The position numbers and the translations under genes were made by a program. The notes under the pieces are model-generated. The model was not told the DNA's origin, searched no databases, and saw nothing but the letters and a program-made list of their open reading frames with translations. A stretch of DNA of 14,303 nucleotides. Origin: Thermoleophilia bacterium (GTDB taxonomy: Bacteria > Actinomycetota > Thermoleophilia > Gaiellales > Gaiellaceae). Below, one piece after another: positions 1-6,489 of this stretch (position 1 is the stretch's first letter; each line of letters begins with the position of its first letter). The stretch spans positions 1 through 14,303 of the forward strand of contig JAICTB010000028.1 in assembly GCA_025936595.1 (NCBI GenBank). Direction: 5' to 3'.

Positions 1-41
1 CCGGCTTCTTCGACCTCCTGGAGGAGATCTCACACCGATGA
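1..41 (+). CDS. 3' end of a gene, probably aroA (EPSP synthase), partial
   Basis: Reading from base 3, an open frame encodes GFFDLLEEISHR and stops at TGA 39-41, which overlaps the cmk ATG by the usual ATGA arrangement. EPSP synthases (AroA, shikimate pathway) commonly end in a segment of the form 'YP-x-FF-x-x-L', and an aroA-cmk neighbourhood is common in bacteria, so AroA is the best guess. Only twelve residues are visible. That the frame is coding is supported by the perfect stop/start overlap shared with the next three gene junctions. The identity is inference and could be another gene. Confidence 0.45.
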   Translation, partial: GFFDLLEEISHR

Positions 42-676
42 TCGTCGCAATCGACGGACCGGCAGGCGCCGGCAAGAGCACGGTCGCGCGCAAGCTCGCG
101 GAGCGGCTCGGCTTCAGCTACCTCGACACGGGGGCGATGTACCGCGCGCTGACGTGGCTCGCGATGCAGGAGGGGCTGCCGCTCGGCGACGGCGAGCCGC
201 TCGGCGAGCTGGCGCGGAGGAGCCCCGTCATGTTCGACGAGGCGGGGCGTGTGCTCATCGACGGAGCCGATGTCACGTCGGCGATCCGCCAGTCGCGGAT
301 CGACCGGATGGTGCCGGTGGTCGCGCGCCACCACGAGGTGCGCGAGGTGATGCGCGAGCGGCAGCGCGAGCTCGGTCACCGGGGCGACGTCGTCATCGAG
401 GGGCGCGACATCGGCACAGTCGTCGCGCCGGACGCCGCGGTGAAGGTGTACCTGCAGGCCGACCCGCAGGTCCGCGCCCGGCGGCGCCAGGCGGAGCGGC
501 CGGACATCGGTGCGGACGCGCTCGCGACCGATCTGCGCACCCGCGACGAATCCGATCGGGTGCGCATGCAGCCCGCGGAGGACGCGGAGCTGATCGACAC
601 GACCGACCTCGAAGTCGACGACGTCGTGTCGCGGATCGAAGATCTGATCCGCACCCGTTCGCTGACCACGCCGTGA
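38..676 (+). CDS. cmk: Cytidylate (CMP/dCMP) kinase
   Basis: A cytosolic kinase that moves the ATP gamma-phosphate to CMP or dCMP, feeding CDP into nucleic acid and CDP-lipid synthesis. The 212-residue product has the P-loop GPAGAGKST at residues 7-15, the family signature DTGAMYR at 30-36, EGRDIGTVV at 121-129, an Arg-rich lid (R146-R150, R167-R174) and the closing P-x-x-A-x-x-IDT stretch (179-188). The length is close to the usual 210-230. The ATG at 38 is preceded by a strong ribosome binding site GGAGGAG at 20-26 and overlaps the stop of the upstream frame. Its own stop overlaps the GTG of the following acyltransferase, so it sits inside a coupled operon. The acyltransferase neighbour is typical, since cmk and plsC often travel together. 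Confidence 0.96.
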   Translation: MIVAIDGPAGAGKSTVARKLAERLGFSYLDTGAMYRALTWLAMQEGLPLGDGEPLGELARRSPVMFDEAGRVLIDGADVTSAIRQSRIDRMVPVVARHHEVREVMRERQRELGHRGDVVIEGRDIGTVVAPDAAVKVYLQADPQVRARRRQAERPDIGADALATDLRTRDESDRVRMQPAEDAELIDTTDLEVDDVVSRIEDLIRTRSLTTP

Positions 677-1323
677 CGCTGCAGGACGTTACGTGGGCGC
701 TCGGCCGGCGCTACATGGGCTGGCCGGCCCGCTTCTTCACGCGCGCCCGGGCCTACGGTGCCGACCGCGTGCCGGCGGCCGGCGGGCTCGTCTACGCGAT
801 CAACCACATGCACTGGATCGACATCCCGATCGTCGGCGCCCTCTCGCCGCGCAACGTGCACTTCGTCGCGAAGGCGGAGGCGGCGCTTGCGCCCGGCGTC
901 GGCAGATTCCTGCGCTGGCACGGGACGATCGCCGTGCGCCGCGGCCAGTCCGACCGCGATGCGGTGCGGATGATGCGCGCGGCGGCGCGCGAAGGCGGGG
1001 CGGTCGGGCTGTTCGTCGAGGGGACGCGCTTGACGACCGGCCGCCCCGGCGCAGCGCAGCCGGGCGCGGCGATGATCGCGCTGCAGGAGGACGTGCCCGT
1101 CGTGCCGATCGCGATCTATGGCACGCAATTCTGGAAGATCGGCAACTTCGCGCCCTGCACGATCGCATTCGGGGAGCCGGTCCGATTCGAGGGGCTGCCG
1201 AAGGGCGGACGCGGCTACAAGGAGGCGACCGCCGAGATCGAGCGGCGCATCAACGTGCTCTTCGACTGGCTCGCCGAACTGCACGCGCAGGGACGACCGC
1301 GCGGGCAGGAGCCGCCCGTATGA
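673..1323 (+). CDS. plsC: 1-acyl-sn-glycerol-3-phosphate acyltransferase (PlsC family)
   Basis: A membrane-associated acyltransferase that should convert lysophosphatidic acid to phosphatidic acid. The 216-residue product has the catalytic block NHMHWID (residues 44-50, the NHx4D motif), the FVEGTR block (114-119) that binds the glycerol phosphate, and the VPVVPIAIYG block (141-150). The GTG at 673 is chosen because it overlaps the cmk stop as GTGA and gives a family-length protein. The open frame extends further upstream, but only as an alternative frame inside cmk. The second residue of the NHxx block is usually Ser-containing (NHxS); here it is His, a tolerated variation. Its stop overlaps the der ATG. 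The gene symbol is by family; the acyl substrate cannot be told from sequence, and a glycerolipid or lysophospholipid acyltransferase of the same fold is possible. Confidence 0.9.
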   Translation: MTLQDVTWALGRRYMGWPARFFTRARAYGADRVPAAGGLVYAINHMHWIDIPIVGALSPRNVHFVAKAEAALAPGVGRFLRWHGTIAVRRGQSDRDAVRMMRAAAREGGAVGLFVEGTRLTTGRPGAAQPGAAMIALQEDVPVVPIAIYGTQFWKIGNFAPCTIAFGEPVRFEGLPKGGRGYKEATAEIERRINVLFDWLAELHAQGRPRGQEPPV

Positions 1324-2621
1324 AGCTGGAGGGAACGGTCGCGATCGTCGGCTTTCCGAACGTCGGCAAGTCGACGCTCGTCAACCGGCTGACGGCGACG
1401 CGGCAGGCGGTCGTGCACGAGACGCAGGGCACGACGCGCGACCGCAAGGAGCTTCTTTGCGAGTGGAACGGGCGGCAGTTCCTCCTGATCGACACCGGCG
1501 GTGTCGACATCGCCGACCCGAGCCCGATCACACGGCAGATCGCCGTCCAGGCTCGCGCGGCGATCGCGGAGGCCGACCTCGTGCTCTTCGTGGTCGACGC
1601 CCGTGCCGGGATCACACCCGGCGACGAGGAGCTCGCACAGATCCTGCGCGAGGCGAAGAAGAACGTGCTCGTACTCGCGAACAAGATCGACGACCCGTCG
1701 CAGGAGACGCTCGCGCTCGAGTTCCACCGGCTCGGCTTCGGCGAGCCGTTTCCGCTCAGCGGGCTGCACGGCTCGAACACCGGCGACCTGCTCGACGAGA
1801 TCCTCGAGCTGCTTCCCGGCGAGTCGACCCGCGAGACGCACGACGACGCGATCCGGATCGCGATCCTCGGCCGGCCGAACGTCGGCAAGTCGTCGCTCTA
1901 CAACAAGCTCGTCGGCGAGGAGCGCACGATCGTCTCGGAGGTGCCGGGAACGACGCGCGACACGATCGACACGATCATCGAGCACGACGGACGGACCTTC
2001 CAGCTCGTTGACACCGCCGGCCTCCGTCGCAAGCGCAAGCAGCGGCAGGGAATCGAGTACTACTCCGAGCTGCGGGCGACGGAGGCGGCCGAGCGCGCCG
2101 ACGTGGCGCTCGTGCTGATCGACGCCGGCCAGGGCATCGTCGAGGGAGACATCACCGCGGTCGAGCTGGCGCGCAAGACACACTGCGCGACGCTGATCGT
2201 GCTCGCGAAGTGGGACATCTCGGAGGTGACGATCGAGGAGGTCCGTCCGGAGCTGCAGCGCCGCTTGCGGCAGCGGCCGGACTTCATCACCATCTCGTCC
2301 CACACCGGCCGCGGAGTCTCGCGCCTGCTCGGCAAGGCCGCGGAGCTGTACGACCGGTACGTCTCGCGCGTGCCGACGGCGGAGCTGAACAGGTTCATCG
2401 CCGAGCTGAAGGAGCTCCGGCAGGCACCGTCCAAGGGCGTGCGGCGACTGAACCTTCTCTATGGCGCCCAGGTGACGACGCGCCCGCCACGCTTTCGCTT
2501 CACCGTCAACGATCCGGGCCTCGTCACGCGCGACTACGCCTACTGGGTCGAGAACCAGCTGCGGGAGCGGTTCCAGCTCGAAGGCGTCCCGGTCGTGGTC
2601 GACTTCCGCGCGCGCTCGTGA
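1320..2621 (+). CDS. der: Ribosome biogenesis GTPase Der (EngA)
   Basis: A double GTPase needed for maturation of the 50S ribosomal subunit. The 433-residue protein shows two G domains in tandem. The first has GFPNVGKST (11-19), DTGG (58-61) and NKID (121-124). The second has GRPNVGKSS (184-192), DTAG (231-234) and AKWD (296-299). A C-terminal KH-like domain (about 355-433) has the expected ending with RFRFTVNDPG and DYAYWVENQLRERF. Two departures stand out. The second G4 motif reads AKWD where the family usually has NKWD, and the first switch I region reads HETQGTTRD where DTPGVTRD is usual. The ATG at 1320 overlaps the preceding stop (ATGA) and sits at the canonical start of G domain 1. The stop overlaps the gpsA GTG. 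Confidence 0.96.
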   Translation: MKLEGTVAIVGFPNVGKSTLVNRLTATRQAVVHETQGTTRDRKELLCEWNGRQFLLIDTGGVDIADPSPITRQIAVQARAAIAEADLVLFVVDARAGITPGDEELAQILREAKKNVLVLANKIDDPSQETLALEFHRLGFGEPFPLSGLHGSNTGDLLDEILELLPGESTRETHDDAIRIAILGRPNVGKSSLYNKLVGEERTIVSEVPGTTRDTIDTIIEHDGRTFQLVDTAGLRRKRKQRQGIEYYSELRATEAAERADVALVLIDAGQGIVEGDITAVELARKTHCATLIVLAKWDISEVTIEEVRPELQRRLRQRPDFITISSHTGRGVSRLLGKAAELYDRYVSRVPTAELNRFIAELKELRQAPSKGVRRLNLLYGAQVTTRPPRFRFTVNDPGLVTRDYAYWVENQLRERFQLEGVPVVVDFRARS

Positions 2622-3490
2622 GGTTCGTCGTCGTCGGCGCGGGAGCGTGGGGGAGCGCATTCGCGCAGCTGCTCCGCGAGCGCGCGCACGACGTGTTCGT
2701 TGCGCGGCGCGACACGCTCGACAACGCACCCTACGAGGAGGCAGACGTCGTCGTTCTCGCGGTCCCGAGCACCGCGTTCCGCGAGGTGCTCGGTCACGTC
2801 CGCGGACGCGCGACGGTGCTCAGCCTCGTCAAGGGCCTCGACCCCGAGACGGGCGCCCGCCTCTCGACGCTCGTCGTCGACCGGCCCGTCGCGGTTCTCT
2901 CGGGGCCGAATATGGCGGAGGAGGTCGCCGGCGGCCTGCCGAGCGCAGCAGTGATCGCGTCGCACGACGAGGGGCTCGCGCTGAAGCTGCAGGACGCGGT
3001 CAACTCCGGCGCGTTTCGCGTGTACGTGAACGGCGACCTGACGGGCGTCGAGCTGTGCGCCGCCGCGAAGAACGTGATTGCGCTCGCGGCCGGCGGCGTC
3101 GACGGGCTGGGGCTCGGCGACAACGCGAAGGCGGCGCTGATCACGCGCGGGCTCGTCGAGATGAGCCGCCTCGGCGAAGCGTGCGGCGCAGAGGCGGAGA
3201 CGTTCTCCGGGCTCGCCGGGATGGGCGATCTGATCGTCACCTGCTGGCATCCGTCCGGCCGCAACCGGCGCGCGGGGGAGCTGATCGCGCGCGGCGCGTC
3301 CCCCGACGAGGCGAAGGCGACGATCGGGCAGGTCGTCGAGGGTCTGACGACCGCGCCGGTGCTGCGCGACCTCTCGCGCCGCATCGGCGTGGAGCTGCCG
3401 ATCACCGAGGGGGTGTGCGCCGTCCTCGAGGGGATGCCGCTGCACGAGCTCGCGGGATCGCTGATGGGGCGGCGACCGACGGAGGAGTGA
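2618..3490 (+). CDS. gpsA: Glycerol-3-phosphate dehydrogenase [NAD(P)+], short form
   Basis: Reduces dihydroxyacetone phosphate to sn-glycerol-3-phosphate, the backbone consumed by the PlsC-type step encoded two genes upstream. The 290 residues include the dinucleotide fold GAGAWGSAFA (7-16), VVLAVPS (45-51), a conserved Lys in VKGLD (K72), LSGPNMAEEVA (94-104), the catalytic Lys in AAKNVIALAAG (K151), GLGDNAKAALITRG (165-178) and FSGLAGMGDLIVTC (196-209). It is clearly shorter than the usual 330-340. The shortfall lies between the nucleotide-binding loop and VVLAVPS, where the family has a segment with an N-x-x-YLPG motif and here only about fifteen residues occur (28-42). The GTG at 2618 overlaps the der stop as GTGA. 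All C-terminal domain motifs are intact, so it is probably functional, but its affinity for cofactor or substrate could differ. Confidence 0.92.
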   Translation: MRFVVVGAGAWGSAFAQLLRERAHDVFVARRDTLDNAPYEEADVVVLAVPSTAFREVLGHVRGRATVLSLVKGLDPETGARLSTLVVDRPVAVLSGPNMAEEVAGGLPSAAVIASHDEGLALKLQDAVNSGAFRVYVNGDLTGVELCAAAKNVIALAAGGVDGLGLGDNAKAALITRGLVEMSRLGEACGAEAETFSGLAGMGDLIVTCWHPSGRNRRAGELIARGASPDEAKATIGQVVEGLTTAPVLRDLSRRIGVELPITEGVCAVLEGMPLHELAGSLMGRRPTEE

Positions 3491-3510
3491 TCGTCGAGCT
3501 TCTTAAACGG

Positions 3511-3516
3511 TAACCT
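3511..3516 (+). promoter_or_regulatory. Putative -10 element of a near-leaderless metK promoter
   Basis: The hexamer TAACCT fits the TAnnnT -10 pattern and lies nine bases before the metK ATG, so a transcript would begin at or just before the start codon. No Shine-Dalgarno sequence precedes the ATG (the last bases are CGCGCAG), which fits a leaderless message as is common in Actinobacteria. The same nine-base spacing recurs before def. No convincing -35 is seen; the best-placed hexamer, TGATCG at 3488-3493, is weak. The site is inferred from sequence only. Confidence 0.4.
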
Positions 3517-3525
3517 GCCGCGCAG

Positions 3526-4779
3526 ATGTCGCAGCGGAGCTTTCTCTTCACGTCGGAATCGGTGACCGAGGGCCACCCCGACAAGATCGCCGACCAGATC
3601 TCCGATGCGGTCCTCGACGCCGCGCTCGCGAACGATCCGCTGAGCCGCGTCGCCTGCGAGACGCTGATCACGACCGGGCTCGTCGTGGTTGCCGGCGAGA
3701 TGACGACTGAGACATACATCGACATCCCGCGCATCGTGCGCGACACGGTGAAGGCGATCGGCTACACGCGCGCCAAGTACGGCTTCGACGCAGAGACCTG
3801 CGGCGTGATGGTGGCGCTCGACGAGCAGTCGCCGGACATCGCCCAGGGCGTCGACAGCGCGTACGAGCTGCAGCACGACCCGAGTGACGACGATCCGCTC
3901 GACCGCGTCGGCGCAGGCGACCAGGGAATGATGTTCGGCTACGCCACGAACGAGACGCGCGAGCTGATGCCGCTTCCGATCATGCTCGCGCACCGCATCG
4001 CGAAGCGGCTTTCGGAGGTGCGTAAGGCAGACGTGCTTCCGTACCTGCGACCGGATGGAAAGGCGCAGGTGTCGATTCGCTACGAGGTCGACGGCGACGG
4101 TCGCCAGCGGCCGGTCGAGATCGAGCGCGTGCTCATCTCGACGCAGCATCGCGAGGGCCTCGACCCGGACGCGATGATCAAGCCGGATCTGGTCGAACAG
4201 GTACTCCGCCCGATCCTCCCGAAGGACTTCTACGACGAGAAGAGCCTCGACGACCCCGCGTTCTTCTACGTCAACCCGACCGGGAAGTTCGTGATCGGCG
4301 GCCCGATGGGCGACACCGGTCTCACCGGGCGCAAGATCATCGTCGACACCTACGGCGGCGCGGCCCCGCACGGCGGCGGCGCGTTCTCCGGCAAGGACCC
4401 GACGAAGGTCGACCGCTCGGCCGCGTACGCGGCGCGCTACGTCGCCAAGAACGTGGTGGCGGCGGGTCTCGCCGACCGTTGCCAGATCCAGGTCGCCTAC
4501 GCGATCGGCGTCGCACGCCCGTTCTCGATCCTCGTCGAGACGTTCGGGACCGAGCACGTGCCCGTCTCGCGCATCGAAGCGCTCGTCGAAGAGCATTTCG
4601 ACCTGCGTCCCGCGGCGATCCTCCGGGACCTCGACCTGCGCCGGCCGATCTACCACAAGACGGCGGCCTACGGCCACTTCGGGCGCGACGACCACGACTT
4701 CACGTGGGAGCGCACCGACAAGGCCGCGGCCCTGCGCGCCGCCGCGGGGCTCGGGGCGACGACCACCGCCACCGTTTAG
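3526..4779 (+). CDS. metK: S-adenosylmethionine synthetase
   Basis: Makes S-adenosylmethionine from methionine and ATP in the cytosol; the product is the methyl donor for RsmB, encoded further right. The 417-residue protein is close to the family's usual length, with N-terminal FTSESVTEGHPDK (8-20, catalytic His17), GAGDQGMMFGYA (129-140), VNPTGKFVIGGP (249-260), and the glycine-rich GGGAFSGKDPTKVDRS motif (283-298). The ATG at 3526 gives the canonical N-terminus. A 35-base gap separates it from gpsA and carries no riboswitch-sized leader. In actinobacteria metK is typically close to priA. Here a regulator, a metal transporter and a membrane protein lie between them, which looks like an insertion into the conserved order. 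Its TAG stop overlaps the leftward regulator's TAA stop. Confidence 0.98.
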   Translation: MSQRSFLFTSESVTEGHPDKIADQISDAVLDAALANDPLSRVACETLITTGLVVVAGEMTTETYIDIPRIVRDTVKAIGYTRAKYGFDAETCGVMVALDEQSPDIAQGVDSAYELQHDPSDDDPLDRVGAGDQGMMFGYATNETRELMPLPIMLAHRIAKRLSEVRKADVLPYLRPDGKAQVSIRYEVDGDGRQRPVEIERVLISTQHREGLDPDAMIKPDLVEQVLRPILPKDFYDEKSLDDPAFFYVNPTGKFVIGGPMGDTGLTGRKIIVDTYGGAAPHGGGAFSGKDPTKVDRSAAYAARYVAKNVVAAGLADRCQIQVAYAIGVARPFSILVETFGTEHVPVSRIEALVEEHFDLRPAAILRDLDLRRPIYHKTAAYGHFGRDDHDFTWERTDKAAALRAAAGLGATTTATV

Positions 4780-5462
4780 CTGCGCTTCACGTAGAGGCCC
4801 TCGGCGGCTTTCTCGCCGATTGCCTTCTCCGCGCCGTCGAGCACCACGCGGAACTGGCCCGCGGCGGGCTCCGCCGCGCGCAGCTCGACCGCGGCACCGG
4901 GTGCGAGTCCCTCGTCGTAGTACCAGTGCAGCAGGTCGCCGTCGTGCTCGGCGAGGCGCACGATCGTCGCGCGCGTACCGGCCTCGAGGGCGGAAAGCGG
5001 CTCGAGCTCGCGGTTCTCCGACTGCTCGAAGTCGGGGTCGATCGGCCAGCCGTGTGGGCAGCGCTCGGGATGGCCGAGCTTCTCCTCGATGCGCTCGACC
5101 ATCTCGTCGCTGAAGGTCCCGCCGAGCTCGTCGGCATGGACGTGCGCCTCGGCCGCGGTGTAGCCCATGAAGTCCGTCAGCAGCCGCTCGATGATCCGGT
5201 GCTTGCGCACGACCTTCCGCGCCCGCTTTGCGCCGGCCGGCGTGAGGATCGCCTCCTTGCGCTCTCCGCGCTCGACGAGCCCCTCCGCCTCGAGCCGCTT
5301 CAGCATCTCGCCCGCCGACGCGCGCGAGACGCCGAGCATCTCTGCGACGCGCGAGGCGATCGTCTGCGACAGGCCCGGCGCCGCAGGGCGGTACTCGCCG
5401 ATCGGAAACGCCAGGAAGTAAATGGTCTCCAGGTAGTCGTCGATTCCGTGGCTTGTGGGCAT
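4776..5462 (-). CDS. DtxR/MntR-family metal-responsive transcriptional regulator
   Basis: A predicted DNA-binding repressor for metal homeostasis, 228 residues. N-terminal helix GIDDYLETIYFLA (6-18) is followed by a winged helix-turn-helix (about 32-75, with SRVAEMLGVSRASAGEMLKR). A dimerisation helix carries KHRIIERLLTDFMG (87-100), and a C-terminal SH3/FeoA-like domain spans about 155-226. Aligned with B. subtilis MntR, Asp9, Glu12 and His88 match ligands D8, E11 and H77, and Asp111 falls at E99. The positions of E102 and H103 (DtxR E105/H106) are Gly114 and Gly115. About nine extra residues lie between helix 1 and the HTH. Metal preference therefore cannot be assigned. ATG 5462 is preferred over an upstream TTG at 5483 because it matches the family's N-terminus. 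It is divergent from the ZIP gene and convergent with metK. Confidence 0.88.
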   Translation of the reverse strand: MPTSHGIDDYLETIYFLAFPIGEYRPAAPGLSQTIASRVAEMLGVSRASAGEMLKRLEAEGLVERGERKEAILTPAGAKRARKVVRKHRIIERLLTDFMGYTAAEAHVHADELGGTFSDEMVERIEEKLGHPERCPHGWPIDPDFEQSENRELEPLSALEAGTRATIVRLAEHDGDLLHWYYDEGLAPGAAVELRAAEPAAGQFRVVLDGAEKAIGEKAAEGLYVKRS

Positions 5463-5483
5463 GCTTACCGATCGTAATCGCAA

Positions 5484-5511
5484 GCTCGTGTAAGGTGCCC
5501 CTTACATGAGC
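5484..5511. promoter_or_regulatory. 28-bp palindrome, candidate operator between the regulator and the ZIP gene
   Basis: Two 12-base arms, GCTCGTGTAAGG and CCTTACATGAGC, match at 11 of 12 positions around a 4-base centre TGCC. The core TGTAAGG-n4-CCTTACA is perfect. DtxR-family proteins bind palindromes of this size in front of metal uptake genes and often their own gene. It lies 21 bases upstream of the regulator's ATG and 62 bases upstream of the ZIP ATG. A TAGACT hexamer at 5514-5519 (rightward) and TACGAT on the minus strand at 5471-5476 (leftward) could be -10 elements on either side, in which case the palindrome would cover both core promoters. Operator function is inference. Confidence 0.6.
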
Positions 5512-5573
5512 CGTAGACTTGACGGACGCGACCCAGTAGCGCAGGCACCCGCTTCGCCGGCGCCGGAGCGGGC

Positions 5574-6407
5574 ATGAGCACCGCACAGACCCTCGTCCTC
5601 GGAGCGATCGCCGGCCTGACGATCTTCGTCGGGCTGCCGATGGGGCGCATGCGCAGCAGCTCGCTGGCGCTGCGGGCATCGCTCAGCTCCGTCGCCACCG
5701 GCATCCTCGTCTTCCTCTTCTGGGACGTCGTCTCGCACGGCGTCGAGCCGGTCGAGAGCCACCTGGAGGCCCACCACTGGGGCGCCTTCGCGGGCTACGC
5801 GGCGCTGCTCGGCCTCGGCTTCACCGCGGGGCTGATGAGCCTCGTCTACTACGACGGCTGGCTGAAGGCGAAGCGCGCGACGCCGCTCGTCGGCCCCGGA
5901 GCGGCGGCGACGGACGAATTCGGGCACCGCACCTGGTTCGAGGCGCTCACGCCCGGACGCCGGCTGGCGCTCCTGATCGCGACCGGGATCGGGCTGCACA
6001 ACTTCGGCGAGGGGCTCGCGATCGGCCAGTCGGCCGCGGCCGGGGAGCTGTCGCTCGCGCTCGTCCTCATCATCGGCTTCGGCCTGCACAACACGACCGA
6101 GGGCTTCGGGATCGTCGGGCCGATGTCCGGCGAGGCCGAGCGGCCGAGCTGGGCCTTCCTCGGGCTGATGGGCCTGATCGGCGGCGGCCCGACGTTCCTC
6201 GGCACCGTGATCGGCCAGGCATGGGTCAGCCCGGCGCTCGAGGTCGTTTTCTTCGCAGTCGCCGGCGGCTCGATCCTCTACGTCGTCATCCAGCTCTTCG
6301 ACGTCTGCAAGCGCTTCGCGATGCCGCGGCTCGTCGGCTGGACGCTCCTACTCGGCCTGCTGCTCGGTTTCGGCACCGACTGGGTACTCGTCGCCGCCGG
6401 AGCCTGA
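5574..6407 (+). CDS. ZIP-family divalent metal transporter
   Basis: An integral membrane transporter expected to bring Zn, Fe or Mn into the cytoplasm. The 277-residue protein has about eight hydrophobic segments. The two signature helices carry the paired metal site: HNFGEGLAIG (142-151) and HNTTEGFGIVGP (172-183). An earlier helix holds FWDVVSHG (49-56), with Asp51 and His55. The loop after helix 3 (about 98-128) is short and contains a single His, not the long His-rich loop of many eukaryotic members. The ATG at 5574 has a ribosome binding site GGAG at 5565-5568. It is divergent from a DtxR-family regulator, with a palindrome between them, so metal-responsive repression is likely. The substrate cannot be decided from sequence. 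No ATPase or binding-protein genes accompany it, as expected for a ZIP protein. Confidence 0.9.
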   Translation: MSTAQTLVLGAIAGLTIFVGLPMGRMRSSSLALRASLSSVATGILVFLFWDVVSHGVEPVESHLEAHHWGAFAGYAALLGLGFTAGLMSLVYYDGWLKAKRATPLVGPGAAATDEFGHRTWFEALTPGRRLALLIATGIGLHNFGEGLAIGQSAAAGELSLALVLIIGFGLHNTTEGFGIVGPMSGEAERPSWAFLGLMGLIGGGPTFLGTVIGQAWVSPALEVVFFAVAGGSILYVVIQLFDVCKRFAMPRLVGWTLLLGLLLGFGTDWVLVAAGA

Positions 6408-6432
6408 TCTACCCGAAGCCTGATCTACCGTA
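6401..6432. repeat. 16-bp tandem duplication at the ZIP stop codon
   Basis: Two adjacent copies, AGCCTGATCTACCCGA (6401-6416) and AGCCTGATCTACCGTA (6417-6432), agree at 14 of 16 positions, with a perfect shared core of 13 bases. The first copy holds the ZIP stop (TGA 6405-6407). The second holds the in-frame TGA (6421-6423) that ends the frame upstream of the next gene, and also a TACCGT hexamer (6426-6431) resembling a -10 element. It looks like a small local duplication. Confidence 0.8.
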
Positions 6433-6489
6433 GGCGCTCTGGGCGCCTTCCTCCACGCAGTCGCGGTCTTCTTCCACCACCTCACCGAG

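Noticed and set aside
3491..3525. SAM riboswitch before metK
   Set aside because: Only 35 bases are available and no stem structure of that kind is present.
5463..5573. Small coding gene in the 111-base divergent intergenic region
   Set aside because: No start with a ribosome binding site and no family-like product. The region is better explained by promoters and the palindrome.
2794..5679. Very long open frame on the minus strand across gpsA, metK and the regulator
   Set aside because: GC-rich codon bias leaves the opposite strand free of stops. The translation is low-complexity Arg/Ala-rich and the plus-strand genes are unmistakable.
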